Of a DNA stretch of 64,000 nt, positions 25,231 to 34,360 are shown in pieces. The notes below the pieces were generated by a model, which was given only the letters and a program-made list of their open reading frames with translations, searched no databases and was not told where the DNA came from. A program made the position numbers and the translations under genes. Numbering within the stretch: the stretch's first letter is position 1; each line of letters starts with the position of its first letter. Origin of the DNA: Acetispira formosa (nom. nud.) (GTDB lineage: Bacteria > Desulfobacterota > Desulfarculia > Adiutricales > Adiutricaceae); NCBI GenBank assembly GCA_023525915.1, contig CP026657.1, positions 4,419,043 to 4,483,042 on the forward strand. The letters are read 5' to 3'.

Positions 25231-25392
25231 ATAAAACCCGGAGGGAGGGTCGATGAGATTTCTCCATAGCGGCCCCCGATTTTTCTCTGATCCCGGTCGG
25301 GTGGCTTCATATGCATTCCGTTTCGTCCGCGCCCGTCCGGGGAGCAAAAATCGTGGTCCCCTCTGGAGAAATCTCATCGACCCTCCCTCCTA
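25231..25392 (-). repeat. Family C hairpin, copy 2 (minus orientation)
   Basis: The arm GGAGGGAGGGTCGATGAGAT pairs with the arm ending at 25390, with a second imperfect stem inside. The apex is the reverse complement of the family C apex (TGCTCCCCGGACGGGC ... GAAGCCACCCG). The boundary CGGGTTTTA lies at its outer end on the minus strand. It is paired with copy 3, 65 bases away and facing the other way. Confidence 0.8.
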
Positions 25393-25457
25393 GCCCTGGT
25401 CGGCTCACAAAAGAAGACCTCAACCGTCACTCTATCCAAGCGCCGACACAGACCAGG

Positions 25458-25619
25458 CCGGGCGGGCGGAAAATTTTCTGTAAGTCGCTCGTAATTTTGC
25501 TCCCCGGACGGGCACGGACCCACAAACCTCTTAATGAAGCCACCCGGCCGGGAATACGAGAAAATTACGAGCGATGTCAGAAATTTTTTCGCCCGCCCGG
25601 CCGGGTTTTACCTTTGCGT
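25458..25619 (+). repeat. Family C hairpin, copy 3
   Basis: The arms CCGGGCGGGCGGAAAATTTT and TTTTTTCGCCCGCCCGG enclose the stem GCTCGTAATTTT/AAAATTACGAGC and the conserved apex. It ends with CCGGGTTTTACCTTTGCG. The hisS promoter starts 20 bases further on. The spacer between copies 2 and 3 (AACCGTCAC, GCCGACAC-GACCAGGCCG) recurs between copies 4 and 5 at 40.3 kb. Confidence 0.85.
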
Positions 25620-25638
25620 CCACAAGCGATTACCCTGG

Positions 25639-25667
25639 TTGACAGGTAACGCATATTGAAGTAAAAT
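25639..25667 (+). promoter_or_regulatory. Sigma70 promoter for hisS
   Basis: TTGACA (25639-25644) and TAAAAT (25662-25667) are separated by exactly 17 bases, a near-consensus promoter 27 bases before the hisS start. The same hexamers and spacing occur before ald at 40577. A strong binding site (TCAGGAGGG) follows. Confidence 0.85.
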
Positions 25668-25693
25668 TAAGAGTTTCAGGAGGGATAATTTTT

Positions 25694-26932
25694 ATGAGCA
25701 CTATAAACTCCATTAAAGGTTTCAAAGACATATTGCCCGCCGACGCGCCTTTCTGGCAGTTCATCGAGAAAGTGGTCCGCGATGTGTCCCGTCGTTATGA
25801 TTTCGAAGAATTGCGGCCGCCGATAGCGGAAAAAACCGAGATCTTCGCTCGCGGTATCGGTGAAGCAACTGACATCGTTGAGAAAGAAATGTATTCATTC
25901 GTGGATAAAGGGGAAGAGAGAATCACCCTGCGCCCTGAAGCCACCGCCGGTATTGTCCGCTCCGTTCTCGAACACCACCTGACCGCCGGAGGCCGCGCGG
26001 TCCGCCTTTTCTGCATGGGCCCCATGTTCCGGTATGAAAAACCCCAGAAAGGCCGTCAGCGCCAGTTCCATCAAATTGATGTTGAAGTTCTGGGCGACGC
26101 CGGTCCTTATGTGGATGTTGAAGTGCTCTCCTGGCTCAATGATTTCCTTCACGGCCTGGGCCTGACCGGGCTGATGATCAATCTCAATTCCCTGGGCTGC
26201 CCCGAATGCCGCCCGGCTTTCCGGGAACTTCTGGTCAAATTCTTCACCGCGCGGGTGGAATCGCTGTGCCCGGATTGCCAGCGCCGTCTGGAAATGAACC
26301 CCCTGCGCATTATTGACTGCAAAAATGAAAAGTGCCGGGAAATTGTCAAAGACGCACCCATCATGCTTGACCATCTCTGCGGCGACTGCACCGACCACTT
26401 CAATAAAGTGAAGGAACTGCTGGACCTGTTGGGGTTGAAATATAAGGTCAATCCTTTCCTGGTGCGCGGCCTGGATTATTATACCAGAACGGCTTTTGAA
26501 GTCCTCTCCGATGATCTCGGCTCCCAGAGCGCGGTGGCCGGTGGCGGACGCTATGACGGCCTGTGCAAGGAATTGGGCGGGGTGGACATTCCGGCCATTG
26601 GCTTTGCCATTGGTATGGAGCGCCTGGTCATGCTTTTGAAGGAAAAGGCCGCCATTGAGGCCCAGACGCCGGATTATTATCTGGCCGTTCTGAGTGAGGC
26701 GGCCCTGCCGGTGGCTTTCAAGCTGGCCAAGGATCTGCGTGACAACGGCCACCATGTGGCCGGCGATTGGGAAGTGGGGAGCCTGAAGAGCCGCATGAAA
26801 AAGGCCGACAAATCCGGCGCGGCCAAAACCATCATGATCGGCGATGACGAGCTGGGCCGCAAGCAGGCCGTGGTCCGCGATATGCAGGCCCACGAACAGA
26901 CCGAGCTTGACCTTGCGCCTTATATGGCCTAA
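25694..26932 (+). CDS. hisS: Histidyl-tRNA synthetase
   Basis: A 412-residue class II synthetase that charges tRNA-His. It shows motif 2 (FRYEKPQKGRQRQFHQIDVEVLG), the histidine-specific LVRGLDYYTRTAFEV segment, GGGRYDGL, and motif 3 (AIGFAIGMERLVMLL), with the C-terminal anticodon-binding domain after residue 325. Length is typical. It is driven by the near-consensus promoter upstream and followed by a hairpin terminator; aspS follows 196 bases later, the hisS-aspS order common in bacteria. Confidence 0.97.
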   Translation: MSTINSIKGFKDILPADAPFWQFIEKVVRDVSRRYDFEELRPPIAEKTEIFARGIGEATDIVEKEMYSFVDKGEERITLRPEATAGIVRSVLEHHLTAGGRAVRLFCMGPMFRYEKPQKGRQRQFHQIDVEVLGDAGPYVDVEVLSWLNDFLHGLGLTGLMINLNSLGCPECRPAFRELLVKFFTARVESLCPDCQRRLEMNPLRIIDCKNEKCREIVKDAPIMLDHLCGDCTDHFNKVKELLDLLGLKYKVNPFLVRGLDYYTRTAFEVLSDDLGSQSAVAGGGRYDGLCKELGGVDIPAIGFAIGMERLVMLLKEKAAIEAQTPDYYLAVLSEAALPVAFKLAKDLRDNGHHVAGDWEVGSLKSRMKKADKSGAAKTIMIGDDELGRKQAVVRDMQAHEQTELDLAPYMA

Positions 26933-27025
26933 AAATTACTGTTTGAGACCCTTTTGTCAATCGTCTCATAAATATGAAAGTTTAACTTTTTAGAATGGCG
27001 CCCGCGCCAGTGCCGCCGTGAAAAG

Positions 27026-27058
27026 GGCCGCATCCTTAAGAAGTGATGCGGCCTGTTT
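27026..27058 (+). terminator. Hairpin between hisS and aspS
   Basis: GGCCGCATC (27026-27034) pairs with GATGCGGCC (27045-27053), followed by TGTTTC. The T-run is weak, so it may attenuate transcription from hisS into aspS rather than end it. Confidence 0.6.
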
Positions 27059-27128
27059 CAGCCCGGCCCAGCCATTCGGAGCATTCTTGGTTAAACGCCC
27101 GCATACATATATTGAAGGAGTTTTTACA

Positions 27129-28916
27129 ATGCTGGAAGACATGAAAGGTCTCAAACGCACGCACTATTGCGGCGAGGTGGACGAAACGCTCCTGGGGCAG
27201 GAAGTGGTCATTATGGGCTGGGTGCAGCACCGCCGCGACCACGGCGGGCTGGTCTTCATCGACCTGCGTGACCGCACCGGGCTGCTCCAGACCGTCTTCA
27301 ACCCCCAGGAAGATGAGCTGACCCACCAGAAAAGCCACGATGTGCGCTCCGAATATGTGCTGGCCCTGAAGGGCGTCGTCCGCCGCCGCCCCGATGAAAT
27401 GGTCAATCCCAAAATGACCACCGGGCAGGTGGAAGTTTTCATCCGTGAACTGCGGGTTCTTAACGTGGCCCAGACCCCTCCCTTCCAGGTTGAGGATCAT
27501 GCCGACGTTAATGAAAACGTTCGCCTGAAATATCGCTATATCGATCTGCGGCGGCCGGTGGTCATGAAGAATTTCCTTCTGCGCCACCATGTGGCCAAGC
27601 TCACCCGCGATTATTTCGATCAGCATGGTTTTATGGAAGTGGAGACCCCGGTTCTCACCAAGTCCACCCCTGAAGGCGCGCGCGATTATCTGGTGCCTTC
27701 GCGGGTCAGTCAGGGGCTATTTTACGCTCTGCCCCAGTCGCCCCAGCTTTTTAAGCAGATTCTGATGGTGGGCGGCATTGACCGCTATTGCCAGATTGTC
27801 AAATGCTTCCGCGATGAGGATCTGCGGGCCGACCGTCAGCCTGAATTCACTCAGGTCGATCTGGAAATGTCCTTTGTCGAGCAGGATGACGTGATGGATA
27901 TGCTGGAGGGCTATATCGCCGGAGTTTTCAGGGAAACCCTGGATATCGATCTGCCGCGCCCCTTCCAGCGTCTGACCTATGATGAATCCATGCGCCGCTA
28001 CGGCAATGACCGTCCCGACCTTCGCTATGATTTGGAAATTGTGGACATCTCGACTGTGCTGGCCAAATCTGAAGCCAAAGTTTTTGCCGAAGCTCTCGGC
28101 CGGGGCGGCTGTATCCGGGCTATCAACGCTCCCGGAGCGGCCACTTTTTCCCGGAAACAGCTTGACGACATGGTGGCTTTCGCCATTTCCATGGGAGCCA
28201 AGGGCTTGGCCTGGATCAAGATCACGGCCGAAGGCTGGCAGGGTCCGCTGGTGAAATTTCTTACTGAAGAAGAAAAGGAAGGCATGGCCAAAGCGCTTTC
28301 AGCCAAGGCCGGCGACGTCATCTTCTTCGGTGCGGACACCGTTCAGGTGGTGGCCACTGTGCTGGGCCATGTGCGGGCCCGTCTGGCCCAGGAACTGGGT
28401 CTGATCAAGGAGGGCGAATTCCGTCTGACCTGGGTCACGGATTTCCCCATGTTCGAATACGATGCCGAAGCCAAGCGCTGGGCGGCTATGCATCATCCCT
28501 TCACTTCGCCGCGCGATGAGGATTTGGACATCCTTGAAAGCGATCCCGGTCAGGTGCGGGCCAAGGCCTACGACCTGGTGCTTAACGGCAGCGAGATCGG
28601 CGGCGGCTCCATCCGTATTCACCGGCCCGATGTTCAGGCCAAGGTTTTTGCGGCTCTGGGCATTGAAGCGGAGGAAGCCCGCGAGAAATTTGGTTTCCTT
28701 CTTGACGCCTTGGCTTACGGCGCGCCCCCGCATGGCGGCTGCGCCTTTGGCCTGGACCGGCTGGTTATGATTCTGGCTGGCGCCACTTCTCTGCGTGATG
28801 TGATAGCCTTTCCCAAAACCCAGAAAGCCACCTGTCCGTTGACAGAGGCTCCCGGCCCGGTTGATCCGCGTCAGTTGCTTGAGTTGGGTTTGCGGATTGA
28901 GGCAAAAAAAGTCTGA
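27129..28916 (+). CDS. aspS: Aspartyl-tRNA synthetase
   Basis: This 595-residue class II synthetase has the N-terminal OB-fold anticodon-binding domain (GWVQHRRDHGGLVFIDLRDRTG), motif 2 (FRDEDLRADRQPEFTQVDLEMSF), the bacterial GAD insertion domain (around residues 300-400) and motif 3 (AFGLDRLVMILAG). Size and domains are those of bacterial AspRS. Whether it also charges tRNA-Asn cannot be decided from sequence by eye. ATG 27129 is preferred: AAGGAG lies 9 bases before it and the OB fold begins at once; the frame upstream to 27018 runs through the hisS terminator. Confidence 0.97.
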   Translation: MLEDMKGLKRTHYCGEVDETLLGQEVVIMGWVQHRRDHGGLVFIDLRDRTGLLQTVFNPQEDELTHQKSHDVRSEYVLALKGVVRRRPDEMVNPKMTTGQVEVFIRELRVLNVAQTPPFQVEDHADVNENVRLKYRYIDLRRPVVMKNFLLRHHVAKLTRDYFDQHGFMEVETPVLTKSTPEGARDYLVPSRVSQGLFYALPQSPQLFKQILMVGGIDRYCQIVKCFRDEDLRADRQPEFTQVDLEMSFVEQDDVMDMLEGYIAGVFRETLDIDLPRPFQRLTYDESMRRYGNDRPDLRYDLEIVDISTVLAKSEAKVFAEALGRGGCIRAINAPGAATFSRKQLDDMVAFAISMGAKGLAWIKITAEGWQGPLVKFLTEEEKEGMAKALSAKAGDVIFFGADTVQVVATVLGHVRARLAQELGLIKEGEFRLTWVTDFPMFEYDAEAKRWAAMHHPFTSPRDEDLDILESDPGQVRAKAYDLVLNGSEIGGGSIRIHRPDVQAKVFAALGIEAEEAREKFGFLLDALAYGAPPHGGCAFGLDRLVMILAGATSLRDVIAFPKTQKATCPLTEAPGPVDPRQLLELGLRIEAKKV

Positions 28917-28999
28917 TACATCGCCACCACGGCCGGGGGAGGGCGCTGCTCCCGGCCAATCCACATATGGCTGTGTGTACCATTGGAAGCGGGGAATTT

Positions 29000-29473
29000 A
29001 TGCCTGATGATCTTATGCTCAACGTCACCCAATGCGCGACCCAGAGAGTCATTGGTCTGCCGACCCAGATTAACACCGCCGATGCCCTTCAGGAATGTTT
29101 TCGCCACTGGCAGGAGAATTTTTCGCCCTATATAGAACGGATGACAACCCTCCCGACCATGGGTTTTGGAATCATTCCCAGCTATGATCCGTTCCGTGAA
29201 AAATTCAAATACATCGCTTCAGTGCCGTCGATTCCCGGATTCCGGGTGCCGGAGGATCTTGATGAATTGGAGATTCCCGCCGGTCTTTATCTGGAAAGTC
29301 TTCTGATTATGCAAACCGAGCGCTATGAAGTGCTTGAGGCGATTTTGAGACAGTGGCTGCCGGGCCAAAATGAATACCGGCTCAATCCGGCCGCTCCCAT
29401 CTACGAACTCTACCCGACCGACTACCCCCAAACCGGACTGATAACGTTATATGTGCCGGTGCGACGCGTTTAA
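29000..29473 (+). CDS. GyrI-like small-molecule-binding protein (paralogue 1)
   Basis: A 157-residue single-domain protein resembling the AraC effector-binding/GyrI fold: N-terminal ATQRVIGLPTQI, a central FGIIPSYDP turn, a PAGLYL strand, and a C-terminal APIYELYPTDY-LYVPV. The family binds hydrophobic or cationic ligands, or hydrolyses some of them; no DNA-binding domain is fused here. A second copy lies at 30341, in the same direction, beyond an 811-bp palindrome. ATG 29000 follows GCGGGGAA; the earlier ATG at 28967 gives an extension unlike the paralogue. Confidence 0.8.
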   Translation: MPDDLMLNVTQCATQRVIGLPTQINTADALQECFRHWQENFSPYIERMTTLPTMGFGIIPSYDPFREKFKYIASVPSIPGFRVPEDLDELEIPAGLYLESLLIMQTERYEVLEAILRQWLPGQNEYRLNPAAPIYELYPTDYPQTGLITLYVPVRRV

Positions 29474-29490
29474 GCATGGATGAAGGAGTG

Positions 29491-30301
29491 CGGCCCCTGG
29501 CCGCGCGATTAAAGGACTTGGCCTGAAAGGCCAACCAAAGGGTTCCACCCTCTGGACTCCGGCTGGGGGAGGGCCGGCGTCGGCCCTGCCCCAGACCCCA
29601 CCCCCGCCAGGGAATTCCCCCTGGACCCCCTTCGGAGGTCAGGGTTGTCTTCAACTTTCACCTTCCCGCACCGCCGCAACTCGCTTCGGGTACGAAGCTC
29701 AGACAAGCGGCGGCGCTTCATGTCGGGTCGGCTTCGGGCGCTCCCAGTAACTTCAGGTCTGGTCGATACATTGTGCTATAGGCAGCAGTAGAAAAATTTT
29801 GTTGCTTCACATATGTTCGGCTTAATACTTTTTCCCCTCAACAAGTTTTTCCAGCGCTGCAGCGGTGAGGTTCCGCCAGCTTTTTTAATGAAGATCTCAT
29901 TAAAAGCAATGAGCGGCGTAGAGGTGCGGTAGCAGCACTGGAAAGAGCCTTTAAAGGGAGGCTGATTTAAGCCGAACATACGAGAACTGACACTCAGCTA
30001 ATGAAGCTGCCTATCGCAAGCAGCAACGAAGCAACGTAAAATCACCTATAGCACAAGAGGTCGACACAGTATGAAGCGTCGCCGCTTGTCTGAGCTTCGT
30101 ACTCGAAGCGAGTTGCGGCGATGCGGGAAGAAGAAAGTTGAAGCTGACCCTGACCTCTTGGGGTTCCAAGGGGCTTGCCCCTTGGCGCGGGTGGGGTCTG
30201 GGGCAGGGCCCGCGTGGGCCCTCCCCCAGCCGGAGTCCAGAGGGTGGAACCCTTTGGTTGGCCCTTCGGGCCAAGTCCTTTATCGCGCGGCCCATGGGCC
30301 G
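29491..30301. repeat. 811-bp quasi-palindrome between the two GyrI-like genes
   Basis: The stretch reads as one giant imperfect inverted repeat. The outer arms (about 29491-29731 and 30069-30301) share GGCCGCGCGATtAAAGGACT, CCAAAGGGTTCCACCCTCTG, GGCTGGGGGAGGGCC, TGCCCCAGACCCCACCC and a family B apex (29685-29726, 30073-30115). Pairing continues inward with GTGCTATAGG and TGTTCGGCTTAA. The exact centre, TTTTAATGA-AGATC-TCATTAAAA at 29883-29905, is perfectly symmetric. The calculated midpoint (29896) falls on that centre. No protein-coding frame is supported. Sub-hairpins (GGGCCGGCGTCGGCCC, GGGCTTGCCCC) decorate the arms. Confidence 0.85.
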
Positions 30302-30340
30302 CAATCCATCGGCCGGTATTTCCGCCGAGAGAGGTGTATT

Positions 30341-30808
30341 ATGACTGGTGAATTCAAGGTCAATGTGGTGGAACGTGAAACATTAAAGGTCGTGGGCCTG
30401 AAGGTGCTGACCAATATGTCCACCGCCATGAATGATTGCTACAAATTGTGGGAAGCGGGTTTCGGCCCGCGCATGCCTGAAGTGGCCAGCTTCCCCAACT
30501 GTTCCTATGGCGTTTCAGAGATGGTGGATGAAAACAATTTCAATTACATGGCCGCGCTCCCCTGGAGCGAAGGCGATCCCGTGCCCTCCGGTATGGAAGT
30601 TATGGAAATCCCCGGCGGTCTTTATGCCGAGTGCCAGGTGGATTCACTCGAGGAACTGGCTGCGGCCTATGAATACGCCTATCACGTCTGGCCGCAAACG
30701 AAAGTTCCCTATGAGTTTCTGTATGCTCCCTGCTATGAATTATATCCGGCTGATTTTATCGAGAGCAGTAAACTTTTCATATATATGCCCGTCAAGAAAA
30801 CGGACTGA
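30341..30808 (+). CDS. GyrI-like small-molecule-binding protein (paralogue 2)
   Basis: A 155-residue protein alignable with the upstream copy across its length: ERETLKVVGLKV, FPNCSYGVSEM, PSGMEVMEIPGGLYAECQV, and PCYELYPADF-LFIYMPV. It has the same single effector-binding domain without a partner domain. The start follows AGAGGT with 6 bases of spacing, immediately outside the palindrome. It ends 33 bases before the metallolyase gene on the same strand, so the two may be co-transcribed. The ligand is unknown. Confidence 0.82.
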   Translation: MTGEFKVNVVERETLKVVGLKVLTNMSTAMNDCYKLWEAGFGPRMPEVASFPNCSYGVSEMVDENNFNYMAALPWSEGDPVPSGMEVMEIPGGLYAECQVDSLEELAAAYEYAYHVWPQTKVPYEFLYAPCYELYPADFIESSKLFIYMPVKKTD

Positions 30809-30841
30809 ACGGGGCTTCGGCCACAGCTTTGAGGATTGATG

Positions 30842-32692
30842 ATGACAGATAAACTGATTCCCAACAACGCCAGAATGGTTCGCCGTTTCGCCCTGATAGA
30901 CAGGCCGGAGCCGGAACTCTTCCGGGAGTTTTTCCCTTACACTGAAGTGCCCCGCATCGCTTTCGACGGCAGCGAACCCAGCCTCCGCCCGGCCGCCGAG
31001 CCTCTGGTCACCGACACCACTTTCCGGGACGGCCAGCAGGCCCGCCCCCCTTACACGGTGCCCCAGATTGTGAAAATTTTCCAATTTCTGGCCCGCTTGG
31101 GCGGCCCCCAGGGAATCATCCGCAAATCAGAGTTTTTCCTCTATAGCGAAAAAGACCGCCAGGCCGTTGACGCCTGCCGTGAGCTGGGGCTGGAATTTCC
31201 CCAGATAACCAGCTGGATCAGGGCCGTATCCCAGGATTTGGATCTGGTTAAGCAAATGGGCCTGACCGAAACCGGCATTCTCACTTCCATTTCTGATTAC
31301 CACATTTATCTCAAACTCAATCTCACCCGTGCCCAGGCGGTGGAAAAATATCTATCCCTGGTCAAGGACGCCCTCTCCATGGGCATAACCCCCCGCTGCC
31401 ACTTCGAAGATGTGACCAGGGCCGACATCTACGGCCTGGTCATTCCCTTTGCCCAGCAGTTGAAAGCCCTCTCCATGGAAGCCGGGCGCCCCATCATCAT
31501 CCGCCTCTGCGACACCATGGGCATGGGCGTCACCTATCCGGGCGCGGCTCTGCCGCGCTCAGTCGGCAAGCTCGTCCGGGCTATGATTGAAGAGGCCGGC
31601 TATGATGGGGCCGACCTGGAATGGCACGGCCACAATGATTTTCACAAGGGTTTCATCAACGCCTCCACCGCCTGGCTCTACGGCCTTGGCTCCATCAATT
31701 CGACCCTTCTGGGTTTTGGCGAACGCACCGGCAATACGCCCCTGGAAGCCCTGATGGTGGAGTACGCCGCCATCACCGGCAGGACCAACGGCATGGACCT
31801 GACCGCCATCACCGACATGGCTCGCTATTTTGAAAAAGAGACCAATCACCGTATTCCGCCTTATCAGCCGCTGGTGGGCCGCGATTTCAATGTGACCTCC
31901 GCCGGTATCCACGCTGACGGCCTCCTGAAAAACGAGGAAATTTATAACATTTTTGACACAGCCGCCATCCTGGGCCGCGCCCCGGCCATTTCCATCAATG
32001 ACAAATCCGGGACGGCCGGCATAGTCCACTGGCTTAACCAGAAACTCGGCCTGACAGGGGAGGCGGCCATCGACAAGCGCCACCCCGGCGTCATTAAAAT
32101 GAACAAGTCCATCGCCAGGGAATACGCCGGCGGCCGCAGCACCAACATGTCCAGCCGCGAACTGGAAAAGCTGGCCCGCCATTATATGCCCCAACTCTTC
32201 GTCTCCCAGTTCGACCGCCTGAAAGCCAGGGCCGGTGAGCTGGCCCACGATCTCATCGTTAATATGATAGAGAACCTGGAAATCCGCTCCATGAACCCGG
32301 AACGTCAGGAAAACATCATGGAGGAATGGCTTACCGAGATCCCCTTCGTCCAGTTTATGTATGTTACTGACCAGCGCGGCGTCAAAATAACCCGCAATGT
32401 GGTCGCTCTGAACGAAAAGGCCAAATATCTTGATTCGGCCAGCATGGGCGTCGGGGCCAACCTCTCTGACCGCATCTGGTTTGTAAAACCTATGGATGAC
32501 GGCAAAATACACGTCACCGACTTCTATACCTCACGCTACACGGGCGCTCTCTGTATAACAGTCAGCGGCCCCATCCGCGATAATGACGACGATATAGTCG
32601 GCATTCTGGGCCTGGATATCCGCTTCGAAGACCTGGCCAAGATGGAAGCCGATGAACTAAGCCTCAATGAGGATGATGGAATGGCTGAATAA
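30842..32692 (+). CDS. DRE-TIM metallolyase (citrate/homocitrate/isopropylmalate synthase superfamily) fused to a Cache-like domain
   Basis: A 616-residue protein. Residues about 53-400 form a TIM barrel with the DRE-type signature DTTFRDGQQ (58-66), the metal ligands HGHND (262-266), the loop GERTGNTP (293-300) and SAGIHADG (354-361), all typical of enzymes condensing acetyl-CoA with 2-oxo acids. Residues about 500-600 look like a PDC/Cache sensor domain (LSDRIWFVKPMDDGKIHVTDFY ... GIL-GLDI), normally found in membrane receptors. There is no membrane helix. By analogy it could be a Re-citrate synthase or homocitrate-type synthase under ligand control; the reaction is not established. ATG 30842 fits GAGG spacing; 30839 is possible. 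Confidence 0.75.
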   Translation: MTDKLIPNNARMVRRFALIDRPEPELFREFFPYTEVPRIAFDGSEPSLRPAAEPLVTDTTFRDGQQARPPYTVPQIVKIFQFLARLGGPQGIIRKSEFFLYSEKDRQAVDACRELGLEFPQITSWIRAVSQDLDLVKQMGLTETGILTSISDYHIYLKLNLTRAQAVEKYLSLVKDALSMGITPRCHFEDVTRADIYGLVIPFAQQLKALSMEAGRPIIIRLCDTMGMGVTYPGAALPRSVGKLVRAMIEEAGYDGADLEWHGHNDFHKGFINASTAWLYGLGSINSTLLGFGERTGNTPLEALMVEYAAITGRTNGMDLTAITDMARYFEKETNHRIPPYQPLVGRDFNVTSAGIHADGLLKNEEIYNIFDTAAILGRAPAISINDKSGTAGIVHWLNQKLGLTGEAAIDKRHPGVIKMNKSIAREYAGGRSTNMSSRELEKLARHYMPQLFVSQFDRLKARAGELAHDLIVNMIENLEIRSMNPERQENIMEEWLTEIPFVQFMYVTDQRGVKITRNVVALNEKAKYLDSASMGVGANLSDRIWFVKPMDDGKIHVTDFYTSRYTGALCITVSGPIRDNDDDIVGILGLDIRFEDLAKMEADELSLNEDDGMAE

Positions 32693-33369
32693 GATTAAAT
32701 TATGAAGACGAAGCCGCGCCGTAACGAAACGGCGCGGCTTTTTTATTCTGCCGCAAATGTTTTTACAGGCACACTGCCAACATGCCGTCAACTGGCGGCC
32801 GCCAGTATGCGCAATGTCCCTTCATCGATGTTTTTTTGACGGATCCCGTTTACTGACCGGTCAAAAATTCCTATTCATCAAAATTTGCCGGGTGTGAACT
32901 GACCGTCTCTGATTCTCTGATAATGTCCTTTAGCAAAATATCCGTTTTAATATCAGCTTTTTCCATTGTGATCAATTGGGAACGTCTGTGGTAATTTTGT
33001 GAGTTCAATTACTATGTTAAGGTATTTAGGGACTAGTAAGGGACATAACAATATTAAAGCGCATTAAAACGAGTGAATAAGTATTTTTTAAATTCACTTT
33101 GTAATACTCTAATATTATTAAATAAATTTTTAATGTAATCAGGGTTTTTTCGGTAAATAATGCCTTAAATTATTGGCCCGGAATTTGCTTTGTTATGGGA
33201 CATGTTTACGGGTAACACTTATCCACGTTTTTAACATGTTTTGACTCAATATCTATTCGGCCCCGCATTTATGGCGGATGTCGGCTATCACGATTAAGGA
33301 AGAGCGGCCCCATTCTCTTTCACAATCAGGCGGACATTGCCGCGGCTTGGCACCAATCAGGAGGATGAA
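32693..33369. other. AT-rich intergenic region, no gene
   Basis: After the terminator of the metallolyase gene, this 680-bp gap contains a short block CAACATGCCGtcAACtGGCG (32778-32812) that resembles one at 42306-42336 upstream of alr. About 250 bp of strongly AT-rich sequence follows (33000-33250). No ORF with a ribosome-binding site, no tRNA and no convincing promoter hexamers were seen. Confidence 0.5.
32711..32744 (+). terminator. Intrinsic terminator after the metallolyase gene
   Basis: AAGCCGCGCCGT (32711-32722) pairs with ACGGCGCGGCTT (32729-32740) and runs into TTTTTT. Confidence 0.92.
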
Positions 33370-34242
33370 GTGAGAAAGCTGATCTGTATGTTGACAATGG
33401 TGATGATTCTGGCGGTGATGTCGGCTGGCCCCGCTCTGGCCGCCGGTGCTTTTTCCCTTGGCTCCGCCGGGAAAATCAATGGCTCTGTCTCCTTGATAAC
33501 CGAGGACAGTTTTGAGCTTTCCAAAGCTGAAAAAGCTTTTTTCACCAAAGCCAAGGCCGAAGTGCCGGGTGAGAATGGAATTTTTACCAACACCCAGGGG
33601 GTAAGCGCCTATCTTCTGACCGAAGAGGCTCCGCTGAGTTTTCACTGGACCGGCGCTGATCAAAAAGCCCTTGTTTTTGACGGTAGCTCCCGGAGAATGA
33701 TTAACGGCACCGGTGAACTGGCTGTCAAATATGCTGATGACAACCTGGTTTTGCAGAGATACAAGGGTTCCGTCCAGAACGGGCTCTGGCACGGGCGCGG
33801 CGAGCTTCTGGCGCGTGAGGCCTATCATTATAACGCCTTTTATTACGCCGGTGATTTCGTTCATGGCCGCATGGAGGGTCATGGGGTCTACATTAACAAT
33901 GATTTGCTTGATCGCGGCGGTGTCCCTTTTGTCTATGAGGGCGAGTTCATGGATGACACCTTCCACGGCCAGGGCGTGATGACGGATTTGAATACCGGTG
34001 AAGTGATTCATGCCGGCCTGTGGCTGGAGGGGTTCCCCTTTGAGGGCAGCCTTGACAGCTGGAAGCGGGAGAACAAGAAGGTTGAGCTTTTGTATGCCCA
34101 GCGTCGTTACAATGACCCGCGGATCATGAGCCAGGTAGAACTGGCGGGACACCAGGGCAGCTCCTCTAAAACCGAGCGAACCGCCAAAGGCGAGATCACT
34201 TCCCTGGAAACAGCCAAAAGCGCTGGAGCTGGCTCCAAATAA
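33370..34242 (+). CDS. Secreted MORN-repeat protein
   Basis: A 290-residue protein beginning with a signal peptide (VRKLICMLTMVMILAVMSAGPALA, cleavage around residue 24). Three MORN-type beta hairpins follow near residues 138-215 (GLWHGRGELL, YAGDFVHGRMEGHGVY, YEGEFMDDTFHGQGVM). MORN repeats bind lipids or proteins; in a secreted bacterial protein the target is unknown. The C-terminus is charged and unstructured. The start is GTG 33370, five bases after AGGAGG; an upstream ATG at 33337 in the same frame would disrupt the signal peptide. It is a single-gene unit with its own terminator. Confidence 0.85.
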   Translation: MRKLICMLTMVMILAVMSAGPALAAGAFSLGSAGKINGSVSLITEDSFELSKAEKAFFTKAKAEVPGENGIFTNTQGVSAYLLTEEAPLSFHWTGADQKALVFDGSSRRMINGTGELAVKYADDNLVLQRYKGSVQNGLWHGRGELLAREAYHYNAFYYAGDFVHGRMEGHGVYINNDLLDRGGVPFVYEGEFMDDTFHGQGVMTDLNTGEVIHAGLWLEGFPFEGSLDSWKRENKKVELLYAQRRYNDPRIMSQVELAGHQGSSSKTERTAKGEITSLETAKSAGAGSK

Positions 34243-34269
34243 GCCTAAATGTCCATCTTGAAAAAATTA

Positions 34270-34311
34270 AACCCCCGGTGATCGACAGAGAGGTCACCGG
34301 GGGTTATCATT
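34270..34311 (+). terminator. Intrinsic terminator after the MORN gene
   Basis: AACCCCCGGTGA (34270-34281) pairs with TCACCGGGGGTT (34294-34305). The following sequence is ATCATTT, so the T-run is weak but the stem is a perfect 12 bp. Confidence 0.8.
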
Positions 34312-34360
34312 TGGGACGGCAAAGGTAAAACCGGGAGGGTGATCTTTAATGATTGCCTGC

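Noticed and set aside
25895..26893. Minus-strand frame of 332 codons opposite hisS
   Set aside because: hisS is fully supported by class II motifs; the opposite frame has no ribosome-binding site or recognisable domain.
31559..32512. Minus-strand frame of 317 codons opposite the metallolyase gene
   Set aside because: Shadow of a well-supported gene with clear barrel motifs on the plus strand.
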